A stretch of DNA of 64,000 nucleotides from Rhizohabitans arisaemae (GCF_025996515.1 NZ_BLRH01000034.1:1054001-1118000), one strand, 5' to 3'. Positions 8,407 through 20,095 are shown, counted from the stretch's first letter. The notes: generated from the sequence alone by a model not told the origin. Program-made: numbers and translations.

Positions 8407-11400
8407 ATGGCACAGCAGCCCCTCCTGAAGGAAGTCATCGACATCAAGGAGTCCATCTCCACCTCGGACTTCGTGCTGAGCCTGGCGGAGGCGACGACGG
8501 CCGAGGGGTCCGAGCACGCGCTCAGGGACTACGTCGTCACCGACCGGCTGCGGAAGAACTTCGACGAGGCGCTGGACCTGATCAAGTCGGCGTTGGACGG
8601 GCGGACGTCGAAGGCGGCGTACCTGCACGGCTCGTTCGGTTCGGGTAAGTCGCATTTCATGGCGGTGCTGTACGCGCTGCTGAGCGGCGCCCCGTCGGCC
8701 CGGGCCCGGGGCGAGTTCGATTCGGTGCTGACCAAGCACGAGTGGCTGGACACCGCGGGCAAGCGGTTTCTGCTGGTGCCGTACCACATGTTGGGTGCGA
8801 AGGCCCTGGAGCAGCGAGTGCTGGGCGGCTACGTCGGCCATGTGAAGAAGCTGCATCCGGAGGCGCCGGTCCCGCAGGTGTACCGGACGGATGCGCTGTT
8901 CACCAGCATCCGGTCGATGCGCGCCCGGATGGGGGACGCGGCGGTCATCAGCGGGCTCGGTTCGGGCGGTACGGCGGCGGACCCGGACGACGAGTGGGGT
9001 GATTCGTTCGCCTGGACGCCGGAGCTACTCGATGCGGCGCTGTCCGCCGAGGAGTCGCACGACGCGGGGACGCCGCTGAACCTGGTGCATCCGAGCACCC
9101 CGAGTGAGCTGCGGGCGAAGCTCGTACAGGACGCGAGCACCAACCTGCTGCCGGGTTTCGCCAAGGGCGCGGCGGAGGACGAGCACGGGTTCATCTCGCT
9201 CGACGCCGGGCTGTCGGTGATCGCCGAGCACGCGAAGTCGCTCGGCTACCACGGGCTGATCCTCTTCCTGGACGAGCTGATCCTGTGGCTGGCCACGCTC
9301 ATCCACGACCAGCGGTTCGTGGCCCGCGAAGCCAGCAAGATCACGAACTTTGTGGAGGGCGGGGACGCCCGGCGGGCCATCCCGGTGGTGTCGTTCATCG
9401 CCCGCCAGCGTGACCTGCGCGAACTGGTCGGCGAGGAGGTGTCCGGCGCGGCCGAGGCGTCTATCCAGGACACCCTGAACCTCGCCTCGGGCCGGTTCGA
9501 CAAGATCACTCTGGAGGACCGGGACCTCCCGCAGATCGCGCACGCCCGGCTGCTCAGGGCGCGGCCGGGCCGGGAGGCGCTGATCGACGCGGCGTTCGAG
9601 CAGACCAAGAAGGTCGGGCCGCAGGTCTGGGACACGCTGCTCGGCTCGGACAAGGGGATGACCGGGGCGGACGAGGAGTCGTTCCGGCTGACGTACCCGT
9701 TCTCCCCCGCCTTCATGGACACCCTGGTCCACATCTCCTCGGCGCTGCAGCGTTCCCGGACCGGTCTGAAACTCATGGGCCAGCTCCTCGCCGACCACCG
9801 GAACGACCTGCGGCTGGGCGACCTGGTGCCGGTGGGCGACCTGTACCCGGTGATCGCCGACGGCGGGGACAAACCGTTCACCGACCGCCTGAAGGTGGTC
9901 TTCGAGGCCGCCGACAAGCTGTACACGAACAAGCTCCGGCCGTACCTGCTCACCTCCTACGACCTCACCGAGGACGAGGTCGAGCAGTACCTGCGCCGGC
10001 CCGGCTCCGTCACCGACCCGCAGCTGACCCAGCGGTGCCGGTCCTTCGTCGGCGACAACCGCCTGGTGTGCACGCTGCTGCTGTCCGCGCTCGCCCCCAG
10101 CGTGCCCGCCCTCGGCGACCTGACCATCCGCCGCCTCGGCGCGCTCAACCACGGCTCGGTGACCACCCCGATCCCGGGCGGCGAGGTCGGCATCATCAAG
10201 AACAAGGTGGCCGAATGGGCCGCCCGCTTCCCCGAGATCAAGGAGACCGGCGGGGCCAACCCGGGTGTCCGGCTGGAGCTCTCCGGGGTCGACGTGGACT
10301 CGGTCATCGCCAACGCCGCCGTCAACGACAACCCGGGCAACCGGATGGCGTTGATCAAGCGGCTGCTCGCCGAGGAGCTGGGGGTGGACCGCAGCGACGG
10401 CCGGTTCGGCGCCGACGATCTGCACCTGGTCTGGCGGGGCTCCGCCCGTACCGTCGAAGTCATCTTCGGCAACATCGCCGACGAGGACGACCTGCCCGAC
10501 CACGACCTGCAACCCCAGATCGAGGGCCGGTGGCGGATCGCCGTCGACCTGCCGTTCGACGAGGGGGCGTACGGACCCGTCGACGACGTCAACCGGATCC
10601 GGGCCCTGTGTGAGCGGCAGCGCGAGCACTCCCGCACCCTCGCCTGGGTGCCCACCCATCTGTCCGCCCAGCGGTACGGGGACTTCCGCAGGCTCGTCGT
10701 CATCGACAAGGCCCTCGCCGACGATCACCGGTTCGCCACGCAGTACGCCGGCCACCTCAACGCCGACAACCGGGCGCGGGCCAAGGGCCTGCTGGAGACC
10801 CAGCGCGGGGCGTTGACCCGGCAGCTGAAGGCCGCGCTCAAACAGGCGTACGGCCTGGCGGACAAGAAGTCCTCCGACGTCGAACCCGGCTTCGACGAGC
10901 ATCTCGTGCCGCTGCCCGACCTGAGCGGCCTGACCATCCCGTTCGCCAAGCCGATGCGGGACGCCATCCGCGACGTCGCGGGCAAGCTGCTCGCCCACCA
11001 GTTCCCGGCACACCCCGACCTCGACCCGGACAACCTCGGCGTCGCGGTCAAACCGGCCGACGCCAAGACCGTCTTCGGTCATGTACGGGCCGCGGCCGAA
11101 GCCCGCGACCGGCGGGTCGAGGTGCCGGAGAAGGACCGCAAGCTGATGCGGCGGGTGGCCGGGCCGCTCGAACTCGGGCAGCAGAAGGAGGCGTACTTCG
11201 AGCTGTCCACCCGCTGGGCCGACCACTTCCGGCGGATGGCGCAGACCGCGGGCGTCACCGGCGACCTGAGCCTGGTCACCCTGGCCGACTGGACCGACAA
11301 GCCGGACCGGCGCGGCCTGGACCCGTTCCTCGCCCACCTGATCGTCGCCGCGTTCGCCGAGATGGACGACCGCGTGTGGGTACGGGGCGGAGCCCCCCTC

Positions 11401-12288
11401 GACCCGGCCCCCGAGCTTGCCCAGATCAAGCCGGGCGACACGCTGCGCAGCCAGCCGCTGCCCGCCGAAGACGACTGGGACGAGGCCCGGCGCCGGTATG
11501 AGACCGTCTTCGGCGCCAAACCCCCGGCGCTGCGGCGCGGCCGGATGGTGAACCAGTTCGCCCGGCAGATCGTCGACTCCGCCCGCGCCTACCAGGAGCA
11601 GACGGCCGAACTCGTCCACCAGCTGGAGAAGCACGCCGCGTTCCTCGGGCTGGACGAGACCGACGAGACCGGGCGCCTGGTGATCGCCCGCAGGTCGCGG
11701 GACCTGGTGAAGGCGCTGGCCACCGCCGGTCAGGGCGCGAGCGCGGCGAAGAAGACCGTCGAGGCCCTGGCCCGCTTCGACCTCGGCTCGGTGAGCCCCG
11801 ACCGGTACGGGACCTCCGTCAAGCGGGCCCGGGACGTCACGCAGGCCCTGGTCGCCGCGGCCTGGGACACCCTGGAACTCGCCGAAGGGCAGGGGCCGGA
11901 AGGCCGGGCGCTGCTGGAGTCCCTGCGCGGGGTGGCCCACGCCGACCAGCGGACCGCCGACCTGATCGAGGCCCTCGGCCGTACCCGCCGCGAAGTAACC
12001 GCGCTGGTCAAGCGCAACCAGCCTCGGCCCGTACCCGTCGTCACGCCCCCACCGCCGCCGCCGCGACTCGACCCGCGGGACGTGGATCTGACCACGCCGA
12101 CCAGCGACCCGCGTGTCCCCACCACCCGGGAGACCGGGGCCGGTCCGCAGACCGTGCGCCGCCGTTCGGGACGCCGTACCACCACGGCGGCCACAGCGGT
12201 CGCCGAACTGCAGGCGGAACTGGCCGAGCTGGCCGCCGGGGAACCCGGCGCCGTCATCGAGATCACCTGGCAGGTCGTGGACCGATGA
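8407..12288 (+). CDS. pglY: PglY, BREX type 2 P-loop ATPase
   Basis: This is the large ATPase of type 2 BREX, equivalent in position to BrxC of type 1 systems, with 1293 residues. The Walker A motif GSFGSGKS lies at 75-82, close to the N-terminus as usual in this family, and a hydrophobic LILFLDEL Walker B-like segment follows near residue 285. The C-terminal 100 residues include a proline-rich linker (TPPPPPP). The ATG at 8407 follows GGGAGAGCGAC. The stop overlaps the pglZ start (ATGA), so the two are probably translationally coupled. By analogy it powers complex assembly or DNA translocation; its exact reaction is unresolved. Confidence 0.93.
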   Translation: MAQQPLLKEVIDIKESISTSDFVLSLAEATTAEGSEHALRDYVVTDRLRKNFDEALDLIKSALDGRTSKAAYLHGSFGSGKSHFMAVLYALLSGAPSARARGEFDSVLTKHEWLDTAGKRFLLVPYHMLGAKALEQRVLGGYVGHVKKLHPEAPVPQVYRTDALFTSIRSMRARMGDAAVISGLGSGGTAADPDDEWGDSFAWTPELLDAALSAEESHDAGTPLNLVHPSTPSELRAKLVQDASTNLLPGFAKGAAEDEHGFISLDAGLSVIAEHAKSLGYHGLILFLDELILWLATLIHDQRFVAREASKITNFVEGGDARRAIPVVSFIARQRDLRELVGEEVSGAAEASIQDTLNLASGRFDKITLEDRDLPQIAHARLLRARPGREALIDAAFEQTKKVGPQVWDTLLGSDKGMTGADEESFRLTYPFSPAFMDTLVHISSALQRSRTGLKLMGQLLADHRNDLRLGDLVPVGDLYPVIADGGDKPFTDRLKVVFEAADKLYTNKLRPYLLTSYDLTEDEVEQYLRRPGSVTDPQLTQRCRSFVGDNRLVCTLLLSALAPSVPALGDLTIRRLGALNHGSVTTPIPGGEVGIIKNKVAEWAARFPEIKETGGANPGVRLELSGVDVDSVIANAAVNDNPGNRMALIKRLLAEELGVDRSDGRFGADDLHLVWRGSARTVEVIFGNIADEDDLPDHDLQPQIEGRWRIAVDLPFDEGAYGPVDDVNRIRALCERQREHSRTLAWVPTHLSAQRYGDFRRLVVIDKALADDHRFATQYAGHLNADNRARAKGLLETQRGALTRQLKAALKQAYGLADKKSSDVEPGFDEHLVPLPDLSGLTIPFAKPMRDAIRDVAGKLLAHQFPAHPDLDPDNLGVAVKPADAKTVFGHVRAAAEARDRRVEVPEKDRKLMRRVAGPLELGQQKEAYFELSTRWADHFRRMAQTAGVTGDLSLVTLADWTDKPDRRGLDPFLAHLIVAAFAEMDDRVWVRGGAPLDPAPELAQIKPGDTLRSQPLPAEDDWDEARRRYETVFGAKPPALRRGRMVNQFARQIVDSARAYQEQTAELVHQLEKHAAFLGLDETDETGRLVIARRSRDLVKALATAGQGASAAKKTVEALARFDLGSVSPDRYGTSVKRARDVTQALVAAAWDTLELAEGQGPEGRALLESLRGVAHADQRTADLIEALGRTRREVTALVKRNQPRPVPVVTPPPPPPRLDPRDVDLTTPTSDPRVPTTRETGAGPQTVRRRSGRRTTTAATAVAELQAELAELAAGEPGAVIEITWQVVDR

Positions 12289-15119
12289 ACTCCGGCGCGA
12301 TGCGGCTGACCACCGCGACCCTCACCCAGTTCCTGTCCGCCCAGACGGCGCTCGCGACCTCCCTGACCGGCGGCGGACGGCGACGGGTCGTGCTGCTGCG
12401 CGCCGCGCCCCAGTGGGACGGCCCCGCGGAGCCGACCTGGGGGGAAGGCCGCCGGGCCCGGGTCGCCGCGGCCCCCTCGCCGCTCGCCGTCCACGAACTC
12501 GTCCTCGGGCACCTGGCGGCGAACGCGGGCGGGCCCGAGGTGCTGGTGGTGCTCACCGACCGGGAGCAGACCGAACTCGACCCGGCGATCCTCGCCCGCG
12601 CCCACCGGATGCGCATCGAGAGCGTCGACGGCTGGAACGTGGTCAGGGACGCGTTCGGCGCCGAACAGGTCGACCCGCGGCTACGGGCCCACGGCTGGGC
12701 CGCCGAAGCGCTCCTCGACGCCACCCCGCCCGGTGGCTGGCCGGCCCTCCCCGGCGGGGTGCTGTCCCGCCGGACGGCGCTCACCGCGCTCGCCCTGCGC
12801 CGGCTGCGCCTCGGCCGCTACGACGCCGACGGGGCACGGGTCCGGGACGCCGACGGCCTCGACCCGCACGCCCTGCTGCGGTGGTCGCTCAGCCCCGGCG
12901 GCCCCGAACGGCTCCTCGACCTCCGCGGACCGGAACGCTCCGGGCTGTCGGAGTTCCTCGGCGAAGCCGACCAGGGCGGGCTCACCGGGCGGGCGCTGCT
13001 CGCGCTCACCGAAGCCGGGCACGGCGCGGACGCCGTACCGTTCGGGCTGGTGTGCGCGGCCCTGTGGGTACACGCCGAACCCGACGCCCCGACCTACCGG
13101 GTCCGCGGCCGTGCCGAACGGTGGTTCGGCGAGACGCCCCCCGCGACCGGCGAAGCCCTCGACGCGTTGGCCGTCGCCTTCGGGCAGACCTGCGAAGAGT
13201 TCACGGTCACCCTGCTGGAGGCGAGCCGTACCGACGCCGACGAGGAGACGGCCCGGCAGGCGTGGCGGATCGTCAGCACGGTGCTGGACCGGGCGTCCGC
13301 CCTGGCCCGGCAGTTCGGCGCGGAGACCGCGACGGAAGCCAGCCCGGTGCTCGCCGCCGGACTGGAGGCGCGGTTCGCACAGGCCGGACAGGCCCTCGCC
13401 GCCGCGGAGCCGGAAGCGATCGCGCACGCCGTACAGGCACTCGGCGCGCACCGCCTGGCCGGCGACCCGGATGTGCGGGTCCGGATCGAACGGGCCCGGA
13501 TGGCCAGGCGGCTCACCGCGTGGCTCGCGACCGACCCGGCGGAGGAGGCCCAGACGGTGGCGGCGGCGATCGAACGCCACGTCGCCGAGACCGGCTGGGT
13601 GGACCAGGCGCTGGAACACATCGAGGCGGGCGGCGACCCCAACCGCGCGCTCAAGGCCGCCTACGACGACCTCGGCATGCGGATCCGCAAGCGGCGGCGG
13701 GCGATCGACCGGTCGTTCGCCACGACGCTCGCCGGATGGACGGCCGCCGGCACCGACCCCGGGACGATGCTGACCGTCGAGACCTTCCTGACCCGGGTGG
13801 TGAAACCCGTCGTGGCAGCCAGATCGGGACGGCGGGTGCTGCTCCTCGTCCTGGACGGGATGAGCGCGGCCATCGCCGCCGAACTCGGTGAGGAGCTGCG
13901 CCGGCACTGGGCCGAGTACGACCCGGTGCCCGACCTGGCGGACCGGCCGCCCCGGCGGCGTGCCATGGCCGCCGCGCTGCCGACCCTCACCGCGGTCTCC
14001 CGGACCTCGCTGTTCGCCGGGAAACTCCTGAAAGGCGCCCAGGCCGACGAGGCGCGGCTCTTCCCCGCGCACCGGTTCTGGGGCGGGGCCAAGGCGGCCG
14101 TCTTCCACAAGGACGACCTGCGGGGAGAGAGCGCCGGCGACCCGTTCGGGCCGGAGCTGACCGAAGCCCTCGCCGATGAGGGCACCCACGTCGCGGTCGT
14201 GCTGAACACCGTCGACGACCGCCTCGCCAAAGAGCAGAAACTCGGCGACGGCGCCTGGCGGCTCGACCAGATCGGCAAACTGCGGGAACTGCTCCGGGTA
14301 GCCGCCGCGCAGGGCATGGCGGTGCTCCTCACCAGCGACCACGGGCACGTGGTGGACCGCCACGGGCTGAAGGTCGTCGCCGACGGCATCGCCTCCGCCC
14401 GGCACCGCGCACCCGGGGGGCCGACGGCGTCGAGCGAGATCGTCCTGTCCGGACCGCGGGTGGTGTGGCCGGAACCCGGCGCCTCGATCGTCGCCCTGTG
14501 GGACGCCGACTCCCGGTACACCGCGCAGAAAGCCGGGTATCACGGCGGTGCCTCGCTCGCCGAGTTCACCATCCCCGTGCTGGCGTTCCTGCCGTTCGGC
14601 GCGGAACCGCCCAGAGGCTGGCGCGAACTCGGTGACCAGCGTCCGCCGTGGTGGACGCAGGACCCGCCGGTCGTGGCTCCCGTCGTTCCCATCTTGGCGC
14701 CTGCACCGAAGCGGGTCAGGCCGCCCAAAGTCGAGCTGGCGGACGCGCTCTTCGATGTGGTGCTGACCCCCGTCGAGAACGACGCCCTGCTCGCCCCTCG
14801 GGTCGTCTCCACCGCGGACGCCCTCGTCGGCGGCCTGCTGAACTCGGAGATCTTCCAAGCCCAGGTGGGCCTGCTCGCCCGGAAGCCGCCCCTGGACAAG
14901 ATCGAGAAGGCGGTACACGCGCTGCTCGACACCGGGGCCCTGCCCGCGACCGCCCTCGCGCAGCGCGTCGGCTACCCGACCGCCCGCGCCGACGGCTTCG
15001 CCGCCGTACTCCGGCAGCTGCTCAACCACGACGGGGTGCAGGTGCTGGAGACCATGCCCGACGGACGTACGCTGCGGCTCAACGCCGGGCTCCTTCGCGA
15101 CCAGTTCGAACTGCGATAG
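12285..15119 (+). CDS. pglZ: PglZ, BREX alkaline-phosphatase-fold protein
   Basis: PglZ is the hallmark protein of all BREX systems, here 944 residues. The PglZ domain in the middle carries metal-binding signatures of the alkaline phosphatase superfamily: VLDGMSA with D524, a [12 protein letters not shown] nucleophile-region motif (about 565-577), and SDHGH with D685. Its start overlaps the pglY stop by 4 bases. In S. coelicolor, PglZ is toxic without PglX, which fits co-transcription here. A G6 run at about 14415-14420 inside the gene is the only notable homopolymer. Identification is firm; the biochemical substrate is unknown. Confidence 0.93.
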   Translation: MNSGAMRLTTATLTQFLSAQTALATSLTGGGRRRVVLLRAAPQWDGPAEPTWGEGRRARVAAAPSPLAVHELVLGHLAANAGGPEVLVVLTDREQTELDPAILARAHRMRIESVDGWNVVRDAFGAEQVDPRLRAHGWAAEALLDATPPGGWPALPGGVLSRRTALTALALRRLRLGRYDADGARVRDADGLDPHALLRWSLSPGGPERLLDLRGPERSGLSEFLGEADQGGLTGRALLALTEAGHGADAVPFGLVCAALWVHAEPDAPTYRVRGRAERWFGETPPATGEALDALAVAFGQTCEEFTVTLLEASRTDADEETARQAWRIVSTVLDRASALARQFGAETATEASPVLAAGLEARFAQAGQALAAAEPEAIAHAVQALGAHRLAGDPDVRVRIERARMARRLTAWLATDPAEEAQTVAAAIERHVAETGWVDQALEHIEAGGDPNRALKAAYDDLGMRIRKRRRAIDRSFATTLAGWTAAGTDPGTMLTVETFLTRVVKPVVAARSGRRVLLLVLDGMSAAIAAELGEELRRHWAEYDPVPDLADRPPRRRAMAAALPTLTAVSRTSLFAGKLLKGAQADEARLFPAHRFWGGAKAAVFHKDDLRGESAGDPFGPELTEALADEGTHVAVVLNTVDDRLAKEQKLGDGAWRLDQIGKLRELLRVAAAQGMAVLLTSDHGHVVDRHGLKVVADGIASARHRAPGGPTASSEIVLSGPRVVWPEPGASIVALWDADSRYTAQKAGYHGGASLAEFTIPVLAFLPFGAEPPRGWRELGDQRPPWWTQDPPVVAPVVPILAPAPKRVRPPKVELADALFDVVLTPVENDALLAPRVVSTADALVGGLLNSEIFQAQVGLLARKPPLDKIEKAVHALLDTGALPATALAQRVGYPTARADGFAAVLRQLLNHDGVQVLETMPDGRTLRLNAGLLRDQFELR

Positions 15120-15127
15120 CCGCCACA

Positions 15128-16447
15128 ATGGTGCGCGTGAGCATCGCACGGACACAGGTCAGCGTGGCCCGCCGCCGCGCCGTACTCGACGCGCTGCGGC
15201 GCGGCGCCGTACCGGAAAGCGGGCTTGACCTGCTCGCCACCGGCCTCGACCGGTTCGAACCGGCGCTCGACGCCGAACTGGACGCGGTCACCTCCGGCGC
15301 GTCGGTGTTCAAAGCCGTCCGGGGGGAGTACGGCTCCGGCAAGACGTTCTTCACCCGGTGGCTGGGCGAACGTGCCAAACGCCGCAACCTCGCCGTCGCC
15401 GAGATCCAGATCTCGGAGACCGAGACGCCGCTGCACCGGCTGGAAACCGTGTACCGGCGGCTCACCGAACGGCTCACCACCCCCGGCTTCCCGCCGAGCG
15501 CGCTGCGGTCCGTGGTCGACGCGTGGTTCTACGCGCTGGAGGAGGACGCGCTCGCCGCCGGAGCCGACGACGACGACCTGCAGTCCGAGGTGGAGAAACT
15601 GCTGATCGCCCGGCTGACCGAGGTCTCCCGGCACGCGCCGTCGTTCGCGACGGCCCTGCGCGGCTACCGGTCCGCGCTCGCCGAGGACAACGAGGCGACC
15701 GCGGCGGCCGTACTCGCCTGGCTCGGCGGGCAGCCGCACGTCGCCGCCGCCGCGCGCCGGTTCGCCGGGGTACGGGGAGACCTGGACCACTTCGGGGCGC
15801 TCGGCTTCCTGCAGGGGCTGCTCACCGTGCTCCGCGACTCCGGGCACTCGGGGCTGCTGGTGATCCTGGACGAGGTGGAGACCCTGCAGCGCATGCGCTC
15901 CGACGCACGGGACAAAGCGCTCAACGCGTTGCGGCAGCTCATCGACGAGGTGCACTCGGGGCGATTCCCCGGCCTGTATCTGGTGATCACCGGGACTCCC
16001 GCGTTCTACGACGGCCGACAAGGAGTGCAGCGTCTCGCTCCGCTGGCACAGCGGCTCGCCACCGACTTCACCACCGACCCGCGATTCGACAACCCGCGCG
16101 CCGTACAGCTCCGGCTGCCCGGCTTCACCGCTTCGTCGCTGGTGGACCTCGGGACCACCGTACGTGACCTGTACGCCGCCGGGGCCGAATCACCCGACCG
16201 GATCAAGGCCCTCGCCGACGACCCGTACATCGCCGACCTGGCCCGGGCCGTCGGCGGTGCACTCGGCGGCAAGATCGGGGTGGCTCCCCGGCTGTTCCTG
16301 AAGAAACTCGTCGGCGACGTGCTCGACCGCGTCGACCAGTTCGACGACTTCGACCCCCGGCGGCACTACAGCCTGACCGTGACCGGTGGCGAGCTCACCG
16401 ACGTCGAACGCAACCTCACCGCCGGTGACGTCGACCTGGACCTGTGA
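15128..16447 (+). CDS. brxD: BrxD, BREX type 2 ATP-binding protein
   Basis: This is the AAA-type ATPase that accompanies type 2 BREX genes, about 439 residues. Walker A is GEYGSGKT at 66-73 and Walker B is LLVILDEVE with D248-E249. It starts 8 bases after pglZ at ATG 15128. GTG codons at 15131 and 15137 are alternatives because no clear ribosome binding site decides between them. A G6 run immediately precedes the Walker A codons (15321-15326). Its stop overlaps the brxHI start. It probably works with the helicase encoded next. Confidence 0.9.
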   Translation: MVRVSIARTQVSVARRRAVLDALRRGAVPESGLDLLATGLDRFEPALDAELDAVTSGASVFKAVRGEYGSGKTFFTRWLGERAKRRNLAVAEIQISETETPLHRLETVYRRLTERLTTPGFPPSALRSVVDAWFYALEEDALAAGADDDDLQSEVEKLLIARLTEVSRHAPSFATALRGYRSALAEDNEATAAAVLAWLGGQPHVAAAARRFAGVRGDLDHFGALGFLQGLLTVLRDSGHSGLLVILDEVETLQRMRSDARDKALNALRQLIDEVHSGRFPGLYLVITGTPAFYDGRQGVQRLAPLAQRLATDFTTDPRFDNPRAVQLRLPGFTASSLVDLGTTVRDLYAAGAESPDRIKALADDPYIADLARAVGGALGGKIGVAPRLFLKKLVGDVLDRVDQFDDFDPRRHYSLTVTGGELTDVERNLTAGDVDLDL

Positions 16448-18564
16448 TGGCTTCCGGCGAGCTCGACCCGGTCATCCTGCACCACGTGGTGAACAGCCTC
16501 GGCTGGCCCGACCTGCGTCCGCTCCAGCGGGCCGCGATCGCCCCCCTGCTCGACGGGCAGGACGCGATCCTGCTCGCCCCCACCGCGGGCGGCAAGACCG
16601 AAGCGGCCTGCTTTCCGCTGCTGACCGCCATGGTGCGACGCGACGGGACCGGGACGTCGGTGCTCTACCTGTGTCCGCTCAAGGCGCTGCTCAACAACCT
16701 GATCACCCGGATCTCCATGTACGCCGGTTGGCTGGGCCGCTCAGCCGGGCTCTGGCACGGAGACGTCCCCGAGTCGCGGCGGCGGCGGATCCGGGCCGAC
16801 CCGCCCGACATCCTGCTCACCACCCCCGAGTCGCTGGAGGCGATGCTCATCGGGGTGACCACCGACCATGCCCACCTGCTGGGGCGGGTACGGACGGTGG
16901 TCGTGGACGAGGTGCACGCGTTCGCCGGCGACGACCGCGGCTGGCACCTGCTGGCCGTACTGGAACGGCTGGAACGCGTGACCGGCCACCCCATCCAGCG
17001 GGTCGGCCTGTCCGCCACCGTGGGAAACCCGGCGCGGCTCCTCACCTGGCTCCAAGGCGCCGGAGCCGGGAAACGCCAGGGCTGTCTCGTCGCACCCGAC
17101 CTTCCGGTCACCGCGTCTGCCGTCTCCGGGCCCTCGGGTGACGTCGAACTGGACTACGTCGGCTCGCTGGACAACGCGGCCAAGCTGATCGCGGCACTGC
17201 ACCGGGGCGAGAAACGGCTCGTGTTCTGCGACTCGCGGCGGCAGGTCGAGCAGCTGGGCGCGGCCCTGCGTGCCCGCCAAGTCGACGTCCACCTCTCCCA
17301 CGCCTCACTCTCCGCCGAGGAGCGCAAACGGTCCGAGGAAGCCTTCGCGGAGGGCCGGGACTGCGTCATCGTCGCCACCTCGACCCTCGAACTCGGGATC
17401 GACGTCGGTGACCTGGACCGGGTCATCCAGATCGACTCCCCCGGCACCGTCGCCTCGTTCCTGCAGCGCCTCGGCCGTACCGGGCGGCGGCCCGGCGCCG
17501 TACGGAACTGCCTGTTTCTCGCCACCGGGAAGGAGACGCTGCTCCAAGCCGCCGGCCTGCTGCTCCTGTGGGGACGCGGCTGGGTGGAACCCGTCGTCGC
17601 GCCGCCCGAACCCCGCCACCTGGTGGGGCAGCAGCTGCTCGCCCTCGCCCTGCAGCGGCACCGGATCGGCGACCGGCTGTGGCCGGAAGAATGGAACGGG
17701 CTGGCCCCGTTCGACGGCTCCGCGGCACCCATCCTGCGGCACATGGTCGAGAAGGGGTACCTCGACGAGGACGGCGGGATGCTGTTCATCGGCCCCGAAG
17801 CCGAACGGCGATTCGGACGCCGCCACTTCATGGAGCTGACCGCCTCGTTCACCGCCCCGCCCCAGTTCACCGTACTGGCCGGACGCCAGGAGATCGGGCG
17901 GACCGACGTCTCGGTACTCACCGAAGACCGTCCCGGGCCCCGGCTGCTGCTGCTCGGCGGCCGGAGCTGGCGGGTCACCTTCATCGACTGGACCCGCAAA
18001 AGAGCCTTCGTCGAACCCGCCGACGGCGGAGGCGTCGCCAAGTGGACCGGCAACGGCATCGCCGGATTGTCCTTCACCTTGACCCGGGCAATGCGGGAGA
18101 TACTTCTCGGAGCCGATCCCCCGGTGTCCCTGACCCATCGGGCTCTGACCAGGATCGCCGAATGGCGGGAGGAGGAAGCGCCGGAGATCGTCCACCCCGG
18201 CGGAACCCTCGTCACCCGGAGCGGCGGCGACGTACGGTGGTGGACCTGGGCCGGCTACCGTGCCAACGCCACCCTCGCCGCCACCCTGCCGACGGTCGCC
18301 GACCCGGTACAACGCCCGACAGACCTGTGGGTACGGCTGCGCGAAGACCTCACCCCCGAAGCCTGGCGCGAGGCCTACACCGACGCCCGCGACGGCGAGT
18401 TTCTAGTGCTGCCGGACGTCGACCACCGCGCCGTACACGGCCTGAAGTTCTCCGCCGTCCTCCCGGAACGCCTCGCCACAGCCACAGTCGCAGCCCGCCT
18501 AGCCGACCTCGACGGCGCACGCGCCACCCTGGCCGACCCGTACCGTATGCAGCTTGCGCCTTGA
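16444..18564 (+). CDS. brxHI: BrxHI, Lhr-like DEAD/DEAH-family helicase of BREX
   Basis: This is a superfamily 2 helicase of 706 residues, the last gene of the type 2 BREX operon. Motif I is APTAGGKT at 45-52, motif II is DEVH at 155-158, and motif VI is QRLGRTGRR from 341. A C-terminal Lhr-like extension follows. Two starts are possible: GTG 16444, overlapping brxD by 4 bases, or ATG 16447, overlapping by 1. The six genes pglW-X-Y-Z-brxD-brxHI match the known type 2 order, so the system looks complete and unbroken. Confidence 0.92.
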   Translation: MMASGELDPVILHHVVNSLGWPDLRPLQRAAIAPLLDGQDAILLAPTAGGKTEAACFPLLTAMVRRDGTGTSVLYLCPLKALLNNLITRISMYAGWLGRSAGLWHGDVPESRRRRIRADPPDILLTTPESLEAMLIGVTTDHAHLLGRVRTVVVDEVHAFAGDDRGWHLLAVLERLERVTGHPIQRVGLSATVGNPARLLTWLQGAGAGKRQGCLVAPDLPVTASAVSGPSGDVELDYVGSLDNAAKLIAALHRGEKRLVFCDSRRQVEQLGAALRARQVDVHLSHASLSAEERKRSEEAFAEGRDCVIVATSTLELGIDVGDLDRVIQIDSPGTVASFLQRLGRTGRRPGAVRNCLFLATGKETLLQAAGLLLLWGRGWVEPVVAPPEPRHLVGQQLLALALQRHRIGDRLWPEEWNGLAPFDGSAAPILRHMVEKGYLDEDGGMLFIGPEAERRFGRRHFMELTASFTAPPQFTVLAGRQEIGRTDVSVLTEDRPGPRLLLLGGRSWRVTFIDWTRKRAFVEPADGGGVAKWTGNGIAGLSFTLTRAMREILLGADPPVSLTHRALTRIAEWREEEAPEIVHPGGTLVTRSGGDVRWWTWAGYRANATLAATLPTVADPVQRPTDLWVRLREDLTPEAWREAYTDARDGEFLVLPDVDHRAVHGLKFSAVLPERLATATVAARLADLDGARATLADPYRMQLAP

Positions 18565-18636
18565 GTGCTCTGACGGCAACACTTTTCGGGTACGGGTGGC
18601 ATCAGGTCACGGACCACAAACCCAACGGAATCACGT

Positions 18637-18654
18637 GTCACGGGAAGCCGTGAC
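18637..18654 (+). terminator. hairpin after the BREX operon
   Basis: A perfect 7-bp stem, GTCACGG (18637-18643) and CCGTGAC (18648-18654), encloses a GAAG loop 73 bases after the brxHI stop. There is no U-tract, as is usual in actinobacteria. Confidence 0.5.
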
Positions 18655-19076
18655 CCTCCGCTACAACCTCAACTGACAGCCAACCGTGTCTCCACCCAGG
18701 TGGCCGATCGAATGGAGGTACGGCTTGATCGTGCTCGCTGGACGGCCGGTCCGGCTGCCAGGGTGCGCGCGGTAGACGGCGCGGGCGGTGCCGAACCCGA
18801 GTGCGCGAACGATCGCGAAGCCGTACGACAGGTGGCGTGCCGGGTCAAGCGTCGATCCCCTGGTTTTGGTCGCAAGAGTCGACCGTGGTTGCTCGCCAGG
18901 TGTGACCGCGGTCCTGTTCCGGTGAAGTCGTTGTCCGTGAGCCTTGACCGCCCGAACCCGGCACGGCCATGCCCCGAACCTGCCTCTATCGCTTTCGAGG
19001 CGATGAGATCCGGGCGCGTAACATCATCCCTCACAGCCCGGGACGGCAGCCCGCGAAGGTCCTTCGGAGGAGCACG
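18655..19076. other. gap with no recognised gene
   Basis: No family is recognised here. On the minus strand a reading frame across about 18670-18960 has protein-like composition but no plausible start or stop context, so it may be a remnant. A GGAGG at about 19066 belongs to the next gene. Confidence 0.4.
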
Positions 19077-19649
19077 GTGCGAAACACGAGCACGGGAACC
19101 GGCAAGGTGGTCGTGAACAGGTCGATGTCGCTTGACGGCTTCATCGCCGGTCCCGGCCACGCGATGGACTGGATATTCGACTTCATGGCGCCGGATGAGT
19201 TCCCGGACATCGCCGCGGCCACCGGTGCCATGCTCGTCGGTCGGCGGACCTACGAGGTCGGCAAGCGGGGCATCGAGACCATGAGCCGCGGCAAGGTAAG
19301 CGGCGGAGACTACGGCGGGGGATGGTTCGGACCCCAGTTCGTCCTCACCCATAGGCCGCCTGACCCGCCGGACCCCTCGGTCACGTTCCTCACCGGCGAC
19401 ATCGGGGAGGCCGTCGCCACGGCGCGCGGCGCCGCCGGCGGCAAGAACCTGGAGATCCTCGGCGCCGACGTGGCCGGCCAGTGCCTGCGGCGGGGGCTCG
19501 TCGACGAGATCCTCGTGTACGTTCTGCCGGTGCTGCTCGGCGACGGCGTCCGCTTCTCGTCCCCGGGCCTGCCGAGGACAGACCTGGAACCGATCGACAG
19601 CACGCGGTCGGGCGCCGTCACCGTCCTCCGGTTTCGCGTCCGCAAGTAG
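19077..19649 (+). CDS. dihydrofolate reductase / RibD C-terminal family protein
   Basis: This 190-residue protein has the RibD C-terminal / dihydrofolate-reductase-like fold. It opens with VVVNRSMSLDGFIAG, carries MLVGRRTYE, and ends with a GADVAGQCLRRGLVDEI segment and a strand pair near the C-terminus, all typical of this family. The GTG start at 19077 is chosen because GGAGG lies just upstream; the frame stays open further 5' without support. Members are NADPH-dependent reductases of mostly unknown substrate and are common in actinobacteria. It stands alone, with a WD40 remnant downstream. Confidence 0.82.
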   Translation: MRNTSTGTGKVVVNRSMSLDGFIAGPGHAMDWIFDFMAPDEFPDIAAATGAMLVGRRTYEVGKRGIETMSRGKVSGGDYGGGWFGPQFVLTHRPPDPPDPSVTFLTGDIGEAVATARGAAGGKNLEILGADVAGQCLRRGLVDEILVYVLPVLLGDGVRFSSPGLPRTDLEPIDSTRSGAVTVLRFRVRK

Positions 19650-19700
19650 GCGGTTCGGCTTGGTGAGCGCGCGGATCGGTGAGAAGCCGCCCGGCTGCCG

Positions 19701-20081
19701 GTGGCTTCGGTGGCGGTGGTGGAGGGGTGCTCCGTTGCCGTCACCGGCAGCGACGACTTCACGGTACGGGTGTGGGACCTGACCACCGGCCGACCCCTCG
19801 GCGAACCCCTCACCGGACACACCGACGTGGTGTGGGCAGTGGCGACGGGCGTCGTGGACAGCCGTCCGGTCGCGGTCACCGGCGGCGGCGACGGGACGGT
19901 GCGGGTGTGGGATCTGGCCACCGGCCGGCAGGTGGGGTCGGAGGTGGTGTTTCCCGCGCCGGTGGCGGCGGTGGCCGTCGCTGCGGACAGCCGGCTGGTA
20001 GTGGGGTTCGGCCCGGAGACGGCGGTGCCACGAGACTACTTGACGCTTGGCGTCCAGTACTTGATGATTGGTGTCAAGTAG
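19701..20081 (+). pseudogene. truncated WD40-repeat protein remnant
   Basis: The frame encodes two WD40 blades (DDFTVRVWDLTTGRP, then GDGTVRVWDLATGRQ) and part of a third (RLVVGFGPETA). It has no N-terminal domain, too few blades for a propeller, and no ribosome binding site. The family-like sequence stops at about 20033, exactly where a 21-bp tandem repeat begins. The last few codons before the stop come from that repeat. This is probably the 3' end of a larger regulatory WD40 protein left by rearrangement. Confidence 0.75.
20037..20078. promoter_or_regulatory. tandem 21-bp repeat, probable operator
   Basis: Two adjacent 21-base units (20037-20057 and 20058-20078) match at 17 positions. They begin TACTTGACGCTTGG and TACTTGATGATTGG. 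The outer ends form an inverted repeat, TACTTGAC and GTCAAGTA. The array ends 17 bases before the ATG at 20096, a natural place for an operator of the small DNA-binding protein encoded there. Confidence 0.6.
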
Positions 20082-20095
20082 TTGGAAGGGGCAGC

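Noticed and set aside
9025-11940. 971-codon open frame on the minus strand within pglY
   Set aside because: Mirror frame of a high-G+C gene with no domain; pglY on the plus strand has clear motifs.
12681-15155. 824-codon open frame on the minus strand within pglZ
   Set aside because: Same composition effect; Gly/Arg/Val-rich with no recognisable domain.
15321-15326. G6 run in brxD (and another in pglZ near 14415) as a phase-variation switch
   Set aside because: Six bases is short for slippage and common in this G+C range; not enough to claim phase variation.
18669-19820. 383-codon minus-strand frame opposite the RibD-C gene
   Set aside because: Most of it is antisense to a well supported gene; the part in the gap resembles no family I can name.
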